Of a stretch of DNA of 64,000 bases, positions 36,201 to 45,300 are shown piece after piece. The position numbers and the translations under genes were made by a program. This DNA comes from Cheiracanthium punctorium (lineage: Eukaryota > Arthropoda > Arachnida > Araneae > Cheiracanthiidae), in contig JAWZYV010012241.1 of assembly GCA_038373885.1 (NCBI GenBank), forward strand, positions 372,001-436,000, read 5' to 3'. Under the pieces are notes generated by a model, which was not told the DNA's origin, ran no database searches, and was given only the letters and a program-made list of their open reading frames with translations. Positions within the stretch are counted from its first letter, which is position 1. Each line of letters begins with the position of its first letter.

Positions 36201-38337
36201 ATACTTTAAATTCAAAAAATAAAACGAAACTCAAACAAAGAGCGCACACTTTCTAAGAGAAAAAGGGGCCAATTGCTTGTGTTATATGCGAGCATGCGTA
36301 CATAAATATTGAGAAATATTAAGCAATAAAAATAAATACATACGTGGAAAATAAAATGATTGAATAAATCACGTATGATCATCTACTAATCCTGTCCACG
36401 ATACTTACTTCTAGCACAAATTTTAGCCACTTTCGTCTTTCTACACTTCAAATCCAAAACACTGAGTTAAAATAAATAATCAATGAATGAAATTCTATTG
36501 CAAACCAGACGGATGATCACACGCTGACGACAGCTTTTTTACCCTACCTTCACGATGGATGAGCCCCCATTTTCCCCCCCTTATGCAAACACATGGCTTG
36601 ATGCTTTCGCGGTTCGGAAAATATGTTGCAGTTGCTTTCGGTTTCGAGACTGACAAATAGGAAGGGTTAAAAAAAAGGGATACTGAAAAAAAAGAAAGAT
36701 TCTTTTGGTGAATTTTCCGGACCCATTAACCAATTTCCCGTTTTTTTCCGGACCCATTTTCCAATTTCCCGGCTTTTTCCAGACTTTCCGGAGTGGTAGA
36801 CACCCTGTTTATATTTAGTATAGTGTTGGTCATATTATTGGACTCATTTCAACAACAACCATGCTTCTTTGTTTTAACGTTATTCACTATTAAATAATAT
36901 TATTGTAACAATTTACATATCTATGAATATCTCCTACAATAAAATATATCTAATTACAATTATGTATCGAATAATTAATAGAAGCTAACTTGCAAAAATT
37001 TATTTTATAAAAAATGAAGAACAAGACCTACTTACTATACATAAATGAGATTGTACGTCTGGTTCCCAAGCTATTTTTGCATTGGTTTTTATCCATTTCA
37101 GTCTTCTTTCTTTCGACAGTGGAAACCAAACCAAAATGATGGTATACCATACAACATGAGTAAAGACACACAGATTGATACAAAATGGGGAAAAAACATG
37201 GGTGGGTATGATTCAGCATGGATTAAAGGAGCTCTACTGTAACTGGTTGAACCCCCCCCCCTCCCTTTCTAATGACCAGTGGTTTGTTACAACAGGATCA
37301 ATTCATGCATGAAATACTTAATGACTTAAAATATAATTCTTTTTTTTTCTTTGGCCCATCTAACTTAAGGCAATATCTGCAGAATCTCATATTACTCTTG
37401 TGAGAAAATCTATTTCACTCTAGCATCCACAATTATTATTTTATCTCGGGTTTTTTTTTTTTCTCCATCATCTAGTTACTAATGATGAGTAGCTTGCCGT
37501 TGCTGGATTTTTTTTCTTTTTTCCCCCCCAATTTAAATGTATTGAGTTGAAATTAGTAAAAAATGTTTGAAAAAGTAAGCTATGCACCGTGTCATTAGCT
37601 AGATAGTTGAGGGGGGGGGGGGAAGAGACAAATTATTGATAATAAACTTTGGATGTTCCGAGTAAAAACTTTTTTCATAGGTTAACATGGAAATTTGCAG
37701 CTTCTTTCAGAACTAGACTAGAGATAACAGACTTTGACTCAACGATTTCAGAATTTTAATAGTATCCTTAAGTAAACTGAAAGATCTGTGTCTTTTGGTC
37801 TCTTGCATGCAATAACTTAAGTAGGAGTAAAAATCTGTAAACTTCCAAACCAAAAATTTATTGCCTATAGTTGATAAAACATACCTCCTTTTCAGACACC
37901 CTTGATTTTTATGGAAAGTAGGATATATATTTTGCAAATGTGATAAAGGTTTATTACAATTTTATAATATTGTTACTTTTTTATCTCTTCTTTTTATGTG
38001 TCACTTCTTTAAACGATAATTTTTTTCCTCCCCAGGTAAAGTACTTAGTCTTGGATTGCCATGGGAACAAACAGCAGCTGATTACGGACTCCAGCTCCTT
38101 CTGACACATTTAGAAATCGGCAGAGCCATCACTCAGCAATGGCCCATGTATAAAAGGAATAGTGAAATAGTTTTAGAAAATGTCAAGTACGACGATTTAA
38201 TATTAGATATGTTTAGAACAGAATTTCACATGAAGTTTTTATGGGGTAGTAAAGGATGCCATGTTGCATCTAAAGAAAGGTACTCCAAGTTTTTCCAAGT
38301 ACTTAACGTAATGTCTGAGCGTTGTGAACCAGACTGA
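21234..38337 (+). CDS. BCAR3: BCAR3/SH2D3-like NSP adaptor protein, whole spliced CDS
   Basis: Spliced CDS join(21234..21236, 25777..26022, 27400..27736, 29328..29478, 30562..30701, 32045..32495, 33231..33399, 35246..35519, 38036..38337). Every junction is GT/AG, and the reading frame stays open for 690 codons plus TGA. Domains: SH2 at about residues 34-118 with the phosphotyrosine arginine R57 in FLIRD; a Ser/Thr/Pro-rich linker, about 120-350, with PPPKPSR at 266-272; and a Cdc25-homology domain, about 355-690, with LPQGQQLRLDLLER (430-443) and FLWGSKG (658-664). This order is specific to the NSP family (BCAR3, SH2D3C, SH2D3A). From family knowledge, its Cdc25 fold is a closed, GEF-inactive form that binds the C-terminus of p130Cas and links receptor signalling to adhesion and migration in the cytoplasm. 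Vertebrates have three paralogues, so the symbol marks the family and not a paralogue. At 690 residues the length is slightly below vertebrate BCAR3 (about 825), mainly because of a shorter linker. Confidence 0.93.
21264..21426. mobile_element. Tigger/pogo-like MITE
   Basis: The left end CAGTAAAACCTCGCTATAAC is the inverted counterpart of the right end ATCGTTGTATCGAGGTTATT. It lies only 27 bp downstream of the exon 1 donor. Confidence 0.65.
25150..25352 (+). repeat. tRNA-derived SINE, family B, copy 1
   Basis: A tRNA-like head has box B GGCTCGAATCCC, followed by the body CCACTGGGTGCCCCCATAAT. It is collinear with 47885-48080. An (AT)n tract follows. The head lacks a foldable acceptor stem. 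Confidence 0.75.
25777..26022 (+). CDS. BCAR3: NSP-family gene exon 2: N-terminal helix and first half of SH2 domain
   Basis: It encodes residues 2-83 in phase 0. The acceptor is ATTAG at 25772-25776 and the donor GTAGAT at 26023. PEELKKALEWEL and then LRSHAWYHG match the stretch just before and at the start of the SH2 domain in BCAR3/SH2D3C. The pTyr-pocket motif FLIRD (R57) and YVLTCRW (beta C-D region) are intact, so phosphotyrosine binding should be retained. The exon is clearly more GC-rich than its introns. Reading past the donor meets a stop about 40 bases later, which supports the boundary. Confidence 0.96.
26095..26470 (-). repeat. GC-richer repeat, probably a tRNA-derived SINE, in intron 2
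   Basis: On the minus strand a box A-like TGGCCTAATCGCTGAG (near 26436) is followed by GTGCACGTAAAATAGG and GTGGCTCC, which resemble the body of the SINE at 5961. No box B is clear. No coding potential. Confidence 0.45.
26507..27314. mobile_element. Possible Tc1/mariner-like element in intron 2
   Basis: CAGTAGAGTTCTGAC at the left and the inverted counterpart GAGAGAAGTCTACTG at the right are each flanked by TA. The TIR is short and imperfect. Confidence 0.45.
27400..27736 (+). CDS. BCAR3: NSP-family gene exon 3: second half of SH2 domain and start of linker
   Basis: It encodes residues 84-195 plus the first base of codon 196. The acceptor is TTTTCAG at 27393-27399 and the donor GTATAT at 27737; an intronic in-frame stop follows within four codons. 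The SH2 C-terminal half includes YEKIQYQFEDDCFDTVPDLV and YYVGNKRPIS, followed by a GAVISKPVNRSMPL block that resembles the segment just after the SH2 domain in vertebrate NSP proteins. The remainder (about 150-195) is Ser/Glu-rich linker without recognised motifs. Confidence 0.95.
27737..29327 (+). other. NSP-family gene intron 3 (1.6 kb)
   Basis: It holds a family A SINE at 28203-28425 and an (AT)n run at 28561-28582. Otherwise AT-rich without features. Confidence 0.7.
28203..28425 (-). repeat. SINE family A, partial copy in intron 3
   Basis: AACTCCAGACCGTTGGATC and CATCTGCCGATGGGGGTG are reverse complements of the family A body and 3' region as seen at 2650-2880. An ATTCACATTACATCTGAA unit is duplicated near 28256-28292. 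Confidence 0.6.
29328..29478 (+). CDS. BCAR3: NSP-family gene exon 4: linker
   Basis: A 151-bp linker exon runs from acceptor CACACAG (29321-29327) to donor GTACAG (29479). It enters at phase 1 (GAT across the junction) and leaves at phase 2 (AGG across the next). It encodes about 50 Ser/Lys/Arg-rich residues (196-245) with no domain. Support comes from frame continuity on both sides and consensus splice sites, not from conserved residues. A variant lacking this exon would shift frame. Confidence 0.85.
29479..30561 (+). other. NSP-family gene intron 4 (1.1 kb)
   Basis: AT-rich with T-, C- and A-runs near 30029, 30209 and 30349. Nothing else seen. Confidence 0.7.
30562..30701 (+). CDS. BCAR3: NSP-family gene exon 5: linker with PPPKP motif
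   Basis: A 140-bp exon runs from acceptor ATTAG (30557-30561) to donor GTAAGT (30702). It encodes residues 246-292 of the linker, acidic and then basic, with IPPPKPSRIP at about 265-274. Vertebrate NSP linkers carry comparable PPPKP-type sequences, which suit SH3-domain binding. The partner here is unknown. Confidence 0.88.
31377..31412. repeat. 36-bp palindrome with one mismatched pair
   Basis: TTATCAATCTGTTGTCTG and its inverted counterpart CAGACAACCGATTGATAA abut with no spacer; one pair is mismatched. Confidence 0.85.
31642..31787. mobile_element. hAT-like MITE (146 bp) with exact TSD in intron 5
   Basis: Its termini are CAGAGTTTCTTAAACTG and AAACTAAGAAACCCTG. The exact 8-bp TSD ATTTAGAG lies at 31634-31641 and 31788-31795. 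Confidence 0.88.
32045..32495 (+). CDS. BCAR3: NSP-family gene exon 6: end of linker and start of Cdc25-homology domain
   Basis: The largest coding exon (451 bp, residues 293-443) has acceptor TTTTACAG and donor GTATGG. It begins with linker containing LYSELNF (Y302), which resembles a Tyr-containing motif in vertebrate BCAR3. From about residue 355 it enters the Cdc25-homology fold: FDISKFATVLL, ENKPLDPPALAKM, HLTKVDLEVLRL, and at the end LPQGQQLRLDLLER, one of the most conserved NSP blocks. Position and order match BCAR3/SH2D3C. Confidence 0.95.
32496..33230 (+). other. NSP-family gene intron 6 (0.7 kb)
   Basis: AT-rich; an A-run near 33100. No repeat family recognised. Confidence 0.7.
33231..33399 (+). 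CDS. BCAR3: NSP-family gene exon 7: Cdc25-homology domain
   Basis: It encodes residues 443-499. The acceptor TATTTCAG is at 33223-33230 and the donor GTTTGT at 33400. Codon 443 (CGC, Arg) is split across the previous intron. The block with KWIQIAIETKTALGNLYGYT followed by GIMQGLSLPQ matches the helical stretch of the NSP Cdc25-homology domain containing 'K.IQVA.E.K...G.LY.F...M.AL..PQ'. The exon ends in phase 0 at CAG. Confidence 0.95.
33840..34964. mobile_element. Tc1/mariner- or Tigger-like element (1.1 kb) in intron 7
   Basis: The left end CAGTCAACTCCGGATTTGG is the inverted counterpart of the right end ATAACCAAAGTTGACTG. Both are flanked by TA (33838-33839, 34965-34966). GTGAACT/AGTTCAC-type subterminal repeats are present. 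No transposase frame. Confidence 0.75.
34101..34473. mobile_element. Nested element with inverted repeats of about 80 bp
   Basis: The left arm (34101-34178: TTAGTTAAAAACATTAAAAG, GTTAAAACACGCACCAT, TTTCGACAGCTTAGCC) is matched by a right inverted arm (34396-34473: GGCTAAGCTGTCGAAA, ATGGTGCGTGTTTTAAC, CTTTTAATGTTTTTAACTAA). The unique centre is about 215 bp. The superfamily is not clear. Confidence 0.75.
35246..35519 (+). CDS. BCAR3: NSP-family gene exon 8: Cdc25-homology domain
   Basis: It encodes residues 500-590 and the first base of codon 591. The acceptor is TTATAG (35240-35245) after a long pyrimidine tract, and the donor is GTAATA (35520). ISRLRSTWLKLRQNFTENAF then MYETKLRPTLKNM matches the NSP 'ITRLEKTW..LR..YT' region, and IPYLLSLILILQRH matches its 'VPLL.PLV.L.ER' helix. 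The C-terminal third is Glu/Ser-rich and less conserved. Confidence 0.93.
35520..38035 (+). other. NSP-family gene intron 8 (2.5 kb)
   Basis: It contains (AC)n at 35658-35680, a TIR element with 5-bp TSD (35954-36807), and G-runs near 36040 and 37611. The open frames at 37028-37242 are unsupported. Confidence 0.7.
35954..36807. mobile_element. TIR element CAGGGTGTCTACC, 5-bp TSD, copy 1
   Basis: Its termini are CAGGGTGTCTACCA and TGGTAGACACCCTG. The exact 5-bp TSD TTTAT lies at 35949-35953 and 36808-36812. Subterminal repeats of TTTTCCGGACCCATT type occur near the right end. Same family as 48906-49728. Possibly a hAT5-type element; no transposase seen. Confidence 0.85.
38036..38337 (+). CDS. 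BCAR3: NSP-family gene exon 9: C-terminus and stop
   Basis: The last coding exon (acceptor CTCCCCAG at 38028-38035) gives residues 591-690 and TGA at 38335-38337. TEFHMKFLWGSKG and ERYSKFFQVLNVMSERCEP are near-signature matches to the C-terminal helices of vertebrate BCAR3/SH2D3C that form the Cas-binding face. The protein ends a few residues after the SERCEP motif, so it lacks the short extra tail of some vertebrate forms. Confidence 0.95.
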
Positions 38338-41300
38338 GACCATATGAGATAAAATTCACATTAATCTTTTTTTTTACGGCAGGTGATTCAAAATGGATGC
38401 TGCAGCTATTATCTCTCAAAATGATTGAAACATGCTTTCAATTACAAAAGTTTTTGAAATTTAGAGTAGCTTTCAGATATGGCAATTTATTTTTTTACAA
38501 GGGGATTTTAATTTTTATAGGATGTCTCATTTCCTATTACAAATATTTGGGAAAATATTAACTCAGTGTCTAAGAAGGTAAATAAAAAGAATCCCATGTC
38601 TATGAGTGAAATAGTTACCAAGACATTTTATGTTAAAAATGATATCTTAAATCACTTTACCTGTTGTGTTCGCATTTTTTCGGGGGAAAAAAATCTTTAC
38701 TTATTAGTATATTGTTTTCACAAACACTTGGGAGTCTGCAAACCACTGGTTATCAATCGATGCTTACTATGAGTTGATAGAATTTAAATAATGATCTCTT
38801 TGTTGAAAAATGGCAATTAAATGTATTCAAATTCGTGAAATTAGCAAATTTAGTTTTACCTGAAAGAAATTATTGATAATTTCATCTTTTAGGGGTCATC
38901 AAATAATGTCATGTTTCCAGCAAAAAAAATTCAGTGTAATAGAGAATGACAGAGAAAATGGGATGGGTTAACTTTCACTAGAAATTGCCAAACATGCATT
39001 TTAGGAAAATTCTAGCTAAAATAGGATTTTCAGAAGTCAAATGAGCACTAACATAAATTAATGTCAGCTGAAAAGTAATTATTTACTTTCTTGGACACAG
39101 AGCCACATTTCCCCAAATATAAGTGAGGAAATGAGGGACCCTATAAAAATTAAATTTTGTATTTTAATCTGTATACAGCCTGTTGTAAAAAAAATTGCTG
39201 CTTTTGAAAGCTATTCTAAATTTGGCGAACTTTTCTAATTTAAAGTTTACAGTTCAAGATATAATTGCTGAAACATCTACTTTGTGAATCACCCGGTATA
39301 TTCTGTGAAATAAACACTTGAAAATATGTAGGAACAAATTTATCGAATTGATAGTTATCAAAATAATACAAATTATCCCCCAAAACATTTATATGTATTA
39401 ATACACTTACAGCCCCAGATAGACTAAGTGAATTATATAAAATCTGTCAGTTACATAATGTCATATTTATTGAAAGTAGTCTTTTTTTTTTTTTCTTTAA
39501 ATAGTAATTTAGGTATCAAATTCTAAGTACTGGGGTTGATAAAAGAAAATATGATGTATTTTGATAATGTAGGGCTGACTGCATAATACTTTTATAACTT
39601 TCATACTTTTTCTCAGCTAAAACAGCAGAAATAAATAAATAGCTAGAGCGCAGTCTAAAATGAAAATATCTCCTTCAAGTGTTTGAAGGCGTGTAAATTA
39701 TCGTAGAAATTAACTTTGATAACACCCAAGTTTTATTTGCATAAATATAAAACAAGCATGAGCAAGATTTCTATGTGGTTGTGAATTATTGAGTATTGTA
39801 CATAAAATAGCTGTGATCTGCTTTTCTTGATTGTCTGAAATGTTGCTATGTCTTTGTACATTGAAAACAAATGTTGGGATATTTGAAAACAATTGTTGTT
39901 TTTAGAATTGATTATTTATGCTTGAAAATTACTACATTATTATATTTTCTATTGAAACAACATTTGAAATCTGAAGATTTTGAGGCACCAAACTGAAAAT
40001 AATATTGAATAGTGTAAGCTTAAAGAAACAATCCAGTTCTTGAAAATAAATTTTAAGCTCTGAAAATTATGCATTGAATACAATAAGAAGTCTAACCTTC
40101 ATTTACAAAATAAAGCTTTAGAAAGTAAAAATTTTTATTGAAGTAACCATAGCAACATGTCTGCTTCATTTAGATTTAATTGCAAAATCAATTTCAGCTT
40201 TTGATAGTCAGCATATATATGTGTGCATATATACAGGCTGGTATTCAGGACATTAAAGCCTCCTCCAGCTGAAATGGGCAATCCGATTGCCACCCAATTT
40301 ATCATATGGGTTGTACACAAGATGCACTCAATAAAGATTTTTAAAAAGTTTCATTCGAAAAATGTCCACTAGGAGGTATTTTTCATGGTGAATTCAGCTA
40401 AAAAAAATGACATATAAATGCTCAAAAACTATTGAATGAGTAATTGAAATAGTTTGTAAGCTTCTAATAACTCATTTCCACCATTAAATTTGCTGTTTTT
40501 CCATGCATATGCCACTTAGTAAGCATTTTAATTCTTTTTTAAATAAATTCAACAAATTTGGTTACCAATTTTAGCTGAAGAACCCTAGTCTTTGGGAAGT
40601 TTAATTATAACCCTACCCTGTGTGTGTGTATAAAATGATGGTTTTCCAAAGAGCCAGTGCACATTTATACTTTTCTAAGCTAACATTATTAAAAGAATAG
40701 TGCTGCCAGTAAATTAAAATCCTGCAATCATAACTTGTATTTCGAATGTTTTTTTACTCATAAGTTTTGAAAAAGCTATTTGATTTGTGTAAATGACAAA
40801 AGATTTTAAAAGCCTTATAAGAAACAGTACTATATTAGTTGAAAAGTTAACGGTGTTATTCGAAAAAATCATGCGATTTTGGTACATAATTACAAATAAA
40901 CTAATTATGCCAGGCACTTCAAAATTTTGAAACTGTCTCTTTACAAGCTGTATTACATACTGCGAAGACAGGCCAATCTGTATCAGTTTCAAAACTTTTA
41001 GGAAAAATTCTTTAAAATCTTAAATTTTCGCAAAGCGTGTCACTCTTCAAAAAATCTTGCAGCTCAGATCTATGTTTAAGAATTTTTTCTGAAAATTTCA
41101 CAAAAGCCACGGCGTTTTCGCTTATCGCAGTTTGTAAAACAGCTTATGAAGAACCATCTGGAGTTTTTTGAAGACCATGGTGCTATTAGTTTATTTCAAT
41201 TTGTGTACCAAGACTAAAAACAGAGTTCTTTTTTTTCGAAGAACAGCCTTAAATGTTTTATACAAGATGCATGCTTTTTTAAGTGTTAAAAGTTTACTTA

Positions 41301-42344
41301 AAATGTAATCTTAGGTACAGTTATGTTGCCAAATAAATTTAAACATGGTAAAAATATTAAGCATTTTGAACTAATTTTTAAACAAGATCTAGAAAAGACT
41401 GTCTTAAAATCATTTACTAAATTAATTAATCAGACACTTAATTTTTTTTTTAATGTCAAAATTTTGCCATCATACCAATGTAGTTGCATTTAAGAAACAC
41501 ACATACATGTATTTTTGAGATTAATTATGCATACATTTTAAAATATGTTTACGGCTTTTATTATTGTTCTTCTAACCAAGAGCACTAAATTTTGAGATAT
41601 CTGAAAAGAGTACATATGTCTATCCTTTAAAAATGTATATACATATATTTATTTGCATGCATTATACATCTGCTACATTAAGGCTAAAATGTCACCTTTT
41701 TTAATTAATGCTTTTAAAAGATTGGATTGAAGACTGTTTGAATTGAACAGCTTTTAATAATTAAGATTTATAAAATGGAAGTAACTTCACATTTTAATTA
41801 CATAATTTTTGTAAATAATTTATCCGATTCCTCCTCCCTTCCTCTTTATATGCCATACTATCTAGTCATTGTTTATATGTAATATACTTTGCTTTCCAAT
41901 GCAATTATGTATATACTTTTATTTTGTAAATATTGTATAATTTGTGTTTATACAAGATTGTACTTTTGTAATTTTAGTAAGTTTGATTTTGTCAGTATGA
42001 AAATACAACAATGAAAATGAAACACAAGACAGTGTATGACAAAATTTAGGGGTCAGGTAATCCGAGATGATAATCATATATCTATTAAAATATAAAGTTT
42101 CTGATTTGTATTAAAATATATGTAACAGACTATATTTTAATGGGATATCTTTCTATCATATATTAATTAAGTATTTATTAAAAATGCAAAATAGTTTTTG
42201 TAATACAATAATAAAAACATAAATAGAATTTCTGGAGTTTCATTTTCATTTTATTTTTTGCTGAGACCTGTATTGTAACACAAAAAGAAAAACACAATAA
42301 AAATTCTGCTACTTAAAACTTTATTGTTGTGCTTTTGATGTTTT
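38338..42344. other. Convergent 3' region between the NSP-family gene and UCHL5
   Basis: About 4.0 kb lies between the two stop codons. Both 3' UTRs must lie here. Plus-strand AATAAA hexamers occur at 39309 and near 40107 and 40330, so the plus-strand poly-A site cannot be chosen from sequence alone. For UCHL5, TTTATT (AATAAA on the minus strand) is present near 42321 and 42250, just downstream of its stop. Positions 40715-41250 hold a decayed repeat also present at about 9600-10160. No other coding potential was seen. Confidence 0.6.
40885..41235. repeat. Decayed interspersed repeat (inverted copy of 9600-10160)
   Basis: TGCCAGGCACTTCAAAATTT, AAAAATCTTGCAGCTCAGAT and ACCATGGTGCTATTAGTTTA are reverse complements of blocks at 9690-10115. 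It preserves an uninterrupted version of the MITE target (near 40950). Confidence 0.7.
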
Positions 42345-42386
42345 CACCTTTTCAGTCTTTTTCCGCTCTTCTACTTTTTGTTTTGC
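42345..42386 (-). CDS. UCHL5: UCHL5 last coding exon: basic KEKE-like tail
   Basis: The acceptor TTCTTTTAG (complement of 42387-42395) is followed by 13 codons, AKQKVEERKRLKR, and TGA at 42347-42345. Phase 0 is fixed by the preceding exon; another frame would run 21 codons further but is not in phase. The Lys/Glu-rich tail corresponds to the end of vertebrate UCHL5 and is a few residues shorter. Confidence 0.88.
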
Positions 42387-45300
42387 CTAAAAGAATATAA
42401 AACAAAATATGTATTGAGAAAGTTAACCAGTTATAAGTACATGTATGAACAGTGATAATTTTAAATAAAAAATCCTGTTTTTAATACACAAATTACATTA
42501 ATCCAATATGTACTTATTTTTAACTGGGAAGAAGCGTTGCATGCTTGACCACTGAACGTTAACAAGTATTTGGTTTTTCTTGCATTCTCCATTAAAAAAA
42601 TTGATATTGTTGCAGAAAACTCAAGCTCAGTAGTACTCTATATATACTATCAATTCTTGGGTTCGTCATTTAAAAGTCCAGCATATGTGCGGAAAATTCT
42701 AGTAAACAGTCCACTTGTCAGGATGGAATGCATTTTATTGCTTCTAGAACTTAAACAATCTGCTATACAAAATTTACAGATATTTACAGCCAGTAATTTG
42801 CTTAATAATGGCCAGCTTATTACAGAAGCTTTCTCAGATGCTTTATTTCACACACAAAACAAACCACTTCCACAGGCTAAAATTCAGTGAAAATACTCAA
42901 GAAGAATTTTCATCTCTTCCTCAGCATAAAGCATTCAAAAACAAGAAAAATAACACAATAGCACAATTCATGGCTTAATTCAGTGAACTCACTGAGCACT
43001 GAATGACAACTAACTCCCGCTGCCTGCCTGCTTCCTTTATATAAGTATCGCTGATGTTACGTGAAACTTCATACACCCACTAAGACCCATTTCCACAGTA
43101 ATCCCAATAAATAGTCAGAGATTTGATTATGTCATAGAACTGTAAATGAGTAATACTAGGCTATTGCATAATAAATCCCAAAGTCAACTCAGCTCTTGAG
43201 CCAATATTTCTCGAAAAAACCTTATGTTAACTAATGGGGACTCACAAAACTCTATCTCGCATTCTAGTTCACCAATTTTGATGCAACAAAATGCAAAATT
43301 TAATTATCTGACATGTAGAATATGAGTTTCAGTTTAATTTTAACTTCTGGAAGGCAGAACAAACAGTATTTTGATATGTATTTGCAAGAGAATTACCTAA
43401 TTTCAATCTCTAAATTAAAGCAGAGTATACAAGAATTTTTCAACATATTGATTTTGGAACAGAGATGTGGGGTGGGTAAATACCCCACGACTGGTTGTCT
43501 GGATATTTTGGTGAGAGGGAGATGATTGAAGGGTGTATAGGTAATTATTTTCTCTCAAACTAAAACATAAAATTAATGTATGATAAATACTACTGAGTGT
43601 ATTTCGTGTTTTTTTTTTTGGGGGGGGATGAGGTGCTTACATGTTTATCGTTTAATTATGTTACTGGGAAGAGTTACATTTCATGGAGATATAACAGGTT
43701 AGCTAAAACTTAAATGCATGTAACTTCTTGCCGGGGAAAGTACCAAGTTTAAGCTATAAAATTATGACCTAGGATATAAACATTTATTATATTACAGTAG
43801 ATGCCACTTAATGAGATCACCGTTACTGTTATCAATTGCTTGTTGTTATCAAAATCAGCCAGCAGGCGCCGCCTGTATTCCATCTATATAAAAACAAACA
43901 CTTTATGTGATCAACTTTTAAGTTAATGTTATTATTTTTTTTTTTCAGACCAATTCCTAAAAAATGTACTAGGAAACAAGGTTTTGTTAAGAAACTAATT
44001 CTAAACATGATAGAAATATGTATTATTTGTCTATCGGTGCACATATATTAGAAGCTTAGAGGGGAAAAGCTATTCAAAGGATATTTGATAATTTTGAAAT
44101 GAGACATAATTTTCAAATGAAGTAGAATTTTTCATTCAGATAATTTTTTTAAGCAGTATGAGTATGAGCAGTTTATTAGTGAATTTCACAGAAAAAAAAA
44201 TACACGTTCTTTTAATAAATCTTTTCTGCCACAATATTCCATTTTATCATAAATAATTAGTTATCGAAATAATACAAAGCTCTATCAATAAGTTTTTCTT
44301 CAATTGCTTATTGTTATCAAAATCCTGTGGTCCCATGTCATCACATTAAGCTGCATCTACTGTGTTTATTAATTGATTCTTTTAATATTGTCTTTCAATG
44401 AAAACAATAAACATGTAACTACCTCAATTTGTTCTTTTTTTTTAATCACAGGAAACACGTTCAATAATTTTGGAATACCCGATATTATATATAGTTTAAA
44501 ATGCTGACCTTTAAAAATAAATTGCTATTAGGATTAGGAATAAAATATCCTAGAACTAAATGAAATGACAGAATATGGATTTTTAACTAAGAATGGAATA
44601 GTTTTTAACACTGAAATGTTTTGTAATTCAGGGTGTGGGGGGGGGGGGGCATAATATGCATTTTCAATTGATTTGATGATCACTAAAATTAAAATTGCAT
44701 GAAAATAAGTTAAAAACAAAAAACAGCAGTTTTAGGTATATAATAGGTTTTTAAAATATTTTTGTATAGGTCAAAAGTGATAGATTTAAAAACATTTTAA
44801 TGAAGCTTTTTTTTTTTTTTTTTTCCCAAAATACTTAGCTTTGCTATTCTTTCTAAAAATAGTATTTTCATGTTTTTCTTTTTTTTGAGGGGAGGGGGGA
44901 TCTGATCATCAAACTTGTCAGAAACTGTGATTTGGTGACATTCTTTTTGTTTGTTTGTTTCTTTGTTAAAAATCTGACGTATGACCAATAAAGCAGTTGA
45001 ACCATCATTTTAAAACTAAACTATCTCTTTCTATACAGTGAAATCTAGTCACACCGAACTTCACTTTTACGAATATTTCTGATTAAGGAAGAAACTTTCT
45101 GTTTATTTTTTTTTTTAAATCATTAGTACTAATTTTTAATAGCAAAATTTCATTTTAAGGGTGTTGTTCAAAGAAATGAAATCTCTCTCATAGACTTTAT
45201 AGACAAAGGAAAATAAAATAATTGCACCAGGGACTCGAAAAAAAAAAAAAAAACTCAATGTACTATACACTATAATAAATGTAACAACAATGTCCTTTAT

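Noticed and set aside
42322..42344. Alternative longer UCHL5 tail ending at 42322
   Set aside because: It needs a different phase from the preceding exon, which is firmly phase 0; the in-phase frame stops at 42345.
42570..42890. 106-codon plus-strand frame in the last UCHL5 intron
   Set aside because: No family match, non-ATG in-frame start, no AATAAA or splice support seen.
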